From positions 1,116,001 to 1,180,000 of the forward strand of contig NZ_AP028461.1 of NCBI RefSeq assembly GCF_033097365.1: a stretch of DNA of 64,000 nucleotides. The letters are read 5' to 3'. The translations under genes and the position numbers were made by a program. The notes below the pieces were generated by a model. The model made no database searches. It had not been told where the DNA came from and saw only the letters and a program-made list of their open reading frames with translations. The stretch is from Actinoplanes sichuanensis. Lineage in GTDB: Bacteria > Actinomycetota > Actinomycetes > Mycobacteriales > Micromonosporaceae. Below are positions 60,714-64,000 of the stretch, one piece after another; position 1 is the stretch's first letter; every line of letters begins with the position of its first letter.

Positions 60714-60736
60714 TCGAGCGGGCTTAAACTGGCTGC

Positions 60737-61348
60737 ATGAACGGTGGGCGGCTGGAACGGCGTAAGGCACAGACCCGCGCCGCGCTCGTCGACGCCGCCC
60801 GCACGATCCTGACCAGCCGGGATCCGGCCGGGGTCAGCATTCAGGAGATCACCGAGGCGGCCGACGTCGGGTTCGGCAGCTTCTACAACCACTTTCCGTC
60901 CAAGCAGGAGCTCTTCGACCTGGCGGTGGCGACGGCCGCGGCCGAGCATCGAGCGCTGCTCGACGTCGCGACGGCGGGCCTGACGGATCCGGCCGAGGCG
61001 CTGGCCGTGGCGGTGCGGGTGACCGCCCGGTTTCCGCGCACCTACGCCGACCTGGCCCGGCTCATCGACCGGGTCGGCACGGGCTATCCGGCGGCCTACC
61101 GGATCGACGCGCTGCGGCACGCCCACGACGTGGGGCGGCTCTGCTTCGACGACGCCGAGGTGGCGCTCGCCTGTGTGAACGGTGCGGTGCTGGGCGTGCT
61201 GCACCACAGCCTGCACGCCGACGACCAGACGATCGACGACGCCGCCGACCGGCTGGCGGTCGGTCTGCTGCGAATGTTCGGCCTGGTCGAGGGCGACGCC
61301 CGAAAGGTGGTGTCGCGCCCCCTGCCGACGCCGCCGGCCGCTCCCTGA
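60737..61348 (+). CDS. TetR-family regulator (doxX-linked)
   Basis: The 203-residue repressor has an N-terminal helix-turn-helix (RRKAQTRAALVDAARTILTSRDPAGVSIQEITEAADVGFGSFYNHFPSKQELF) and an all-helical ligand domain (CVNGAVLGVLHHSLHADDQ). The ATG at 60737 gives the standard family start. It probably binds the palindrome 24 bases upstream, controlling itself and the divergent DoxX-like gene. The ligand is unknown. Confidence 0.93.
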   Translation: MNGGRLERRKAQTRAALVDAARTILTSRDPAGVSIQEITEAADVGFGSFYNHFPSKQELFDLAVATAAAEHRALLDVATAGLTDPAEALAVAVRVTARFPRTYADLARLIDRVGTGYPAAYRIDALRHAHDVGRLCFDDAEVALACVNGAVLGVLHHSLHADDQTIDDAADRLAVGLLRMFGLVEGDARKVVSRPLPTPPAAP

Positions 61349-61424
61349 GCCCGGAACCCGGGCGCGTTCCAGCCGGTTTGCGGCCGGTCGCCGCCAGAAA
61401 CCCCCGCGACGCCCCCGGAGGGGG

Positions 61425-61671
61425 TACAGGCCGAGGGGCGTACGGGCCGGAGGGGGTAGAGGCCGAGGGGGGTAGAGGCCGAGGGGGGTACGGGCCGAAG
61501 GGGGTACAGGCCGAGGGGGGTACGGGCCGAAGGGGGTACAGGCCGAAGGGGGTACAGGCCGAAGGGGGTACAGGCCGAAGGGGGCACAGGCCGAGGGGGG
61601 GTACGGGCCGAGGGGGTACGGGTCGAAGGGGCACAGGCCGAGGTAGGTACAGGCCGAAAGGGGTACCGGCC
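61425..61671. repeat. 16-bp minisatellite, about 15-16 copies
   Basis: Units of the form TACAGGCCGAAGGGGG repeat from 61425 to 61671, with variants TACGGGCCGAAGGGGG, TAGAGGCCGAGGGGGG and CACAGGCCGAGG. The period drifts by one base in several copies, so no frame stays open as a fixed heptad by selection. It fills the gap between tetR and the convergent GDSL gene and is G-rich on the plus strand. Confidence 0.93.
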
Positions 61672-61698
61672 GGAGATATGACCGACCAGCTGGACGGC

Positions 61699-62841
61699 TC
61701 AGTCGGTGAACCAGTCCAGGTCCACGGCGTCGGCGATCGCGGCCAGCCCCGCGGCGGACGGATGCAGGTGGTCACCTGAGTCGTAGCGGCGCAGCAGCCG
61801 GGCCGGACGGTCCGGATCACGGGTGGCCAGGTCCTGGTCGAGCACCGCGTCGCAGCCGCTGTCGGCCGAACGCAGGAACGCGTTGACTGCGACCCGCCCG
61901 CTCTCCGCCCGGTCCGTCCAGTAACCGGCGCCCTGGAACGGGGTGAGGGTCGAGCAGATCGCCCGTACCCCTGCTGCTCTCGCTCTGGTCGTCAGCTCCC
62001 GGAGGGAGCCGGTGATGCGGTCCACCATGGGCGGGTCGGCCGCGCCGAGATCGTTTATCGCATCGTCGGAGATGATCACCCATCGCACGCCGGCCCGGCG
62101 CAGCACATCGCGGTCGAACCGGGCCGGTGCCCGTTCGCCGTGGTCGTCGGCGGTCAGCCGGTTGCCGCTGAGGCCGGTGTTGAGCACGCCGATCTCCCGG
62201 CCGGACGCGCGCAGCCGGTCGGACAGCAGGTCGGGCCACCGGCGGTCACCGCCGAACGGGGAACCCAGCCCGTCGGTGATCGACGCCCCGAACGCGACGA
62301 TCGCGCCGTCGCCGCCGCGCACGTCCAGCCCGGACAGGAAATACCAGCTCTTCTCGGTTCGTGCGCCGGTCAGTTCGGTGGCGAACACCTGATCCCCGGC
62401 GGCGACCAGGTTGTGCCGGGACGCGACCGCGTGCCTTGTGCCGGGCCCGGTCGCGGCCGGCAGATAGAGGCTGACCGTCACATCCGCGTCGGCCGGCACC
62501 ACGAACGCCGCCTCGTCACTGACCGCTGTGCCACCGGCCGGGATCGTCACCGATGGTCGCCCGCCGAACGTCACCCTCAGTGCGGCGCCGATCGTGGCCG
62601 AGCCGATCGTCAGCGGCCGGTCGCCGAACTCGTTGGTCAGGTGCAGCCGAGCCGCGTATCCGCCGATGCTGGTGTGCACGACCTGCCGCAGCGTCTGGTC
62701 GTCGAAGGGGCGGCCACCGCCCTGAACGGCGGCCGCCCAGGTGCCGGTCCAACCAGGCGGCGACGGCGACCCGACGGTGAGTCGTGACGGTGCCGCCGCA
62801 CAGCCCGTCAGCAGGAGGAGGAACACGACCGCACGTCGCAT
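61699..62841 (-). CDS. SGNH/GDSL-type hydrolase lipoprotein
   Basis: The 380-residue protein begins MRRAVVFLLLLTGCAAA, a lipoprotein signal with lipobox LLTGC, so Cys14 should be acylated (Lnt is encoded at 52318). A beta-rich N-terminal domain to about 170 precedes the SGNH domain: block I AFGASITDGLGS (Ser nucleophile), block II TGLSGNRL (Gly), block III SDDAINDL (Asn) and block V SGDHLHPSAAG (Asp and His). All catalytic positions are present. It is probably a cell-surface esterase, lipase or acetyl-xylan-type deacetylase; the substrate is unknown. Confidence 0.9.
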   Translation of the reverse strand: MRRAVVFLLLLTGCAAAPSRLTVGSPSPPGWTGTWAAAVQGGGRPFDDQTLRQVVHTSIGGYAARLHLTNEFGDRPLTIGSATIGAALRVTFGGRPSVTIPAGGTAVSDEAAFVVPADADVTVSLYLPAATGPGTRHAVASRHNLVAAGDQVFATELTGARTEKSWYFLSGLDVRGGDGAIVAFGASITDGLGSPFGGDRRWPDLLSDRLRASGREIGVLNTGLSGNRLTADDHGERAPARFDRDVLRRAGVRWVIISDDAINDLGAADPPMVDRITGSLRELTTRARAAGVRAICSTLTPFQGAGYWTDRAESGRVAVNAFLRSADSGCDAVLDQDLATRDPDRPARLLRRYDSGDHLHPSAAGLAAIADAVDLDWFTD

Positions 62842-62994
62842 GATCCCATCCTGTCATCGAGCGTCGGCCCAGGTCAGAGACCCGGCTTGCAGGTGCCCAG
62901 GCGGAAGATGCAAACCCCAGAGCAGAGCCTTTGGTACGGCCATCGAAGGCGCCGTGGCTGTCCACGCGACGTCCGCCCGGCGCCGGGCCGCGAG

Positions 62995-63021
62995 GCGGCC
63001 GCCGGGCTGAATGCGGTGGTC
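62995..63021 (+). repeat. 27-bp dispersed repeat, copy 2
   Basis: Identical to 16825-16851 over 27 bases in the same orientation. It lies 16 bases upstream of the PP2C-like gene's GTG, so it includes or abuts that gene's upstream region. Confidence 0.85.
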
Positions 63022-63037
63022 CCGGCAGGATGGTCCC

Positions 63038-63844
63038 GTGGAGATCATCGAGCAGTTCGTCCTGGGCAAGTCCGGGCACCCGCACCTGTGTGAGGACGCG
63101 ATCGTCGTCACCGACAGTCACGCCGCGGTGATCGACGGGGCGACCGATGTGAGCGGGCGGAGTTTCCACGGCCGGTCGGGTGGCTGGTGGGCGATGGACG
63201 CCTGCCGTGACGCCCTCGGCCGGCTCCCCGGGGACGTCGGCGTGCACACCGCGCTCGAAGCCCTGACCGCGGAACTCGCCGCCCGTGCCGAACCGGGCCA
63301 CACCGCCGCCTCGGTCACCGTCTACTCGCGTGCACGCCGGGAGATCTGGCAGATCGGTGACGTCGGCTTCGCCTACCGGGGACTACCGGCGGAGATCGGC
63401 CGGCCGCGCAAACTCGTCGACCGGGTGGCGACGTCGTTCCGGGTCGCGGTCCTCGCCGCCGAGGCCGCGGCCGGGCGGATCAGCCTGGACCGGGTGGTCG
63501 ACGACGATCCGGGACGCCTGGCCGCCCGGGCGCTCGTCAGCCGGCAGAGCGCCTTCCGTAACAAGGTCGGGCTGTACGGGTATGCGGCGGTCGACGGCCA
63601 CCCGGTCCCCGCGTCGCTGCTCGTCGTGCACCGGGTGCCGGACGGGATCGACGAACTGGTGATCGGTAGTGACGGCTACCCGCAGCTCGGTGCGACCCTC
63701 GCCGAATCGGAGTCGGAACTGGCCCGTCTGCTGGCGAAGGATCCCTGGTGCGTGGCCGAACTCGCCGGCACCAAGGCGGTCCGGCCGGGTCAGGTCAGCT
63801 TCGACGACCGGGCCTATCTACGTCTCGGTCTGCTCAGTCTCTGA
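63038..63844 (+). CDS. PP2C-like phosphatase-fold protein
   Basis: From the GTG (AGGA eight bases upstream) the product has 268 residues. It shows PP2C-type metal-site segments: EDAIVVTDSHAAVIDGATD (Asp-Gly pair) near 20-35, ASVTVYSRARREIWQIGDVGFAYRG (GD metal ligand) near 88-112, DELVIGSDGYP (SDG-like) near 205 and SFDDRAYLRL (DD motif) near the end. These match the bacterial PP2C_2-like group, often small Ser/Thr phosphatases or sensors. The overall similarity is moderate, so the assignment is tentative. Confidence 0.65.
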   Translation: MEIIEQFVLGKSGHPHLCEDAIVVTDSHAAVIDGATDVSGRSFHGRSGGWWAMDACRDALGRLPGDVGVHTALEALTAELAARAEPGHTAASVTVYSRARREIWQIGDVGFAYRGLPAEIGRPRKLVDRVATSFRVAVLAAEAAAGRISLDRVVDDDPGRLAARALVSRQSAFRNKVGLYGYAAVDGHPVPASLLVVHRVPDGIDELVIGSDGYPQLGATLAESESELARLLAKDPWCVAELAGTKAVRPGQVSFDDRAYLRLGLLSL

Positions 63845-63858
63845 AGGCGGCACAGCCG

Positions 63859-63930
63859 GGTGAAGGCTGCTCAGGCGAGGGCTGAAGGCGGCTCAGGCGG
63901 GGGTGAAGGCGGCTCAGGCGGTGAAGGTGC
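63859..63930. repeat. About 21-bp tandem repeat, three copies
   Basis: GAAGGCGGCTCAGGCGGGGGT-type units occur at about 63861, 63882 and 63903, with the first copies slightly divergent. The array overlaps the final codons of the gene that runs off the right edge. Confidence 0.75.
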
Positions 63931-64000
63931 GGCGGGTGCGGGCGGCGGCCACCCGGGCGACCATCAGCTCGACGACGGCCTCGAACACCGACAGGACGAT
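63914..64000 (-). CDS. Partial gene, 3' end only
   Basis: The window ends inside a gene on the minus strand. The visible 28 codons read IVLSVFEAVVELMVARVAAA and end RTRRTFTA with a TGA at 63914-63916. The segment is hydrophobic and then basic, compatible with the end of a membrane protein or a helical C-terminus. The family cannot be told. The stop lies within a short repeat. Confidence 0.55.
   Translation of the reverse strand: MVLSVFEAVVELMVARVAAARTRRTFTA

Noticed and set aside
61062..61820. Pro-rich repeat protein encoded across the 16-bp minisatellite (PPSACTPFG type)
   Set aside because: The 16-base period is not a multiple of three and several copies gain or lose a base; equivalent frames occur on both strands.

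Overview
This 64-kb window is chromosomal DNA from a very high-GC actinobacterium, most likely a Micromonosporaceae member such as Actinoplanes. That placement is inference. It rests on the GC content, frequent GTG/TTG starts, an rbpA gene with a sigma-R-type promoter, adjacent lnt and ppm genes, DUF397 and DUF6082 proteins, an AfsR/SARP regulator, a GH62 arabinofuranosidase with a ricin-type lectin domain, and a SAM-IV riboswitch. I saw no rRNA, tRNA, CRISPR array or prophage. One complete insertion sequence is present.

Layout. 1-10 kb: secreted serine hydrolase, glycogen debranching enzyme GlgX, VOC protein with MerR regulator, a GH32-like protein lacking key catalytic residues, ChaB, DUF1810, and a PBP4-type D-Ala-D-Ala carboxypeptidase. 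A G-rich repeat tract and a SAM-IV riboswitch follow, the latter ahead of a GNAT acetyltransferase and an epoxide-hydrolase-like gene that has lost its nucleophile. 10-24 kb: secreted HNH nuclease, an intact ISAs1-family element with target duplication, a vanadium-haloperoxidase-like protein, two membrane c-di-GMP proteins (GGDEF and PAS-GGDEF-EAL), an SfnB-like flavoprotein, a 5'-3' exonuclease and the GH62 enzyme. 24-36 kb: aldo/keto reductase, AfsR-type regulator, a small secreted Cys protein, an FtsX/LolD-type ABC exporter divergent from a two-component system, an acyl-CoA dehydrogenase, an Lrp regulator, DUF6082 and DUF397. 36-44 kb: phosphotransferase, alanine-type aminotransferase, TetR with a divergent DinB-like protein, renalase-like oxidoreductase, TPR protein, aldo/keto reductase with divergent HxlR, methyltransferase and CsbD.

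43.9-51.8 kb holds the most distinctive system: lysine 2,3-aminomutase (kamA) divergent from an overlapping operon of 3,5-diaminohexanoate dehydrogenase (kdd), an amidohydrolase, lysine 5,6-aminomutase (kamD, kamE), 3-aminobutyryl-CoA ammonia-lyase (kal) and a MutL/GlmL-type ATPase. This is the core of the pathway known from anaerobic lysine fermenters, but without the cleavage enzyme Kce and the CoA-transferase, and with an amidohydrolase inserted. 52-57 kb: lnt-ppm-fxsA envelope genes, an 83-bp minisatellite, a phytase gene remnant and rbpA. 57-64 kb: zinc-finger/coiled-coil protein, SDR, DoxX/TetR pair around a palindromic operator, a 16-bp minisatellite, a GDSL-type lipoprotein, a PP2C-like protein and the 3' end of an unidentified gene.

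Gene-free stretches repeatedly contain G-rich tandem repeats, each with its own unit. Calls come from reading translations, motifs and gene order; no database search was possible.
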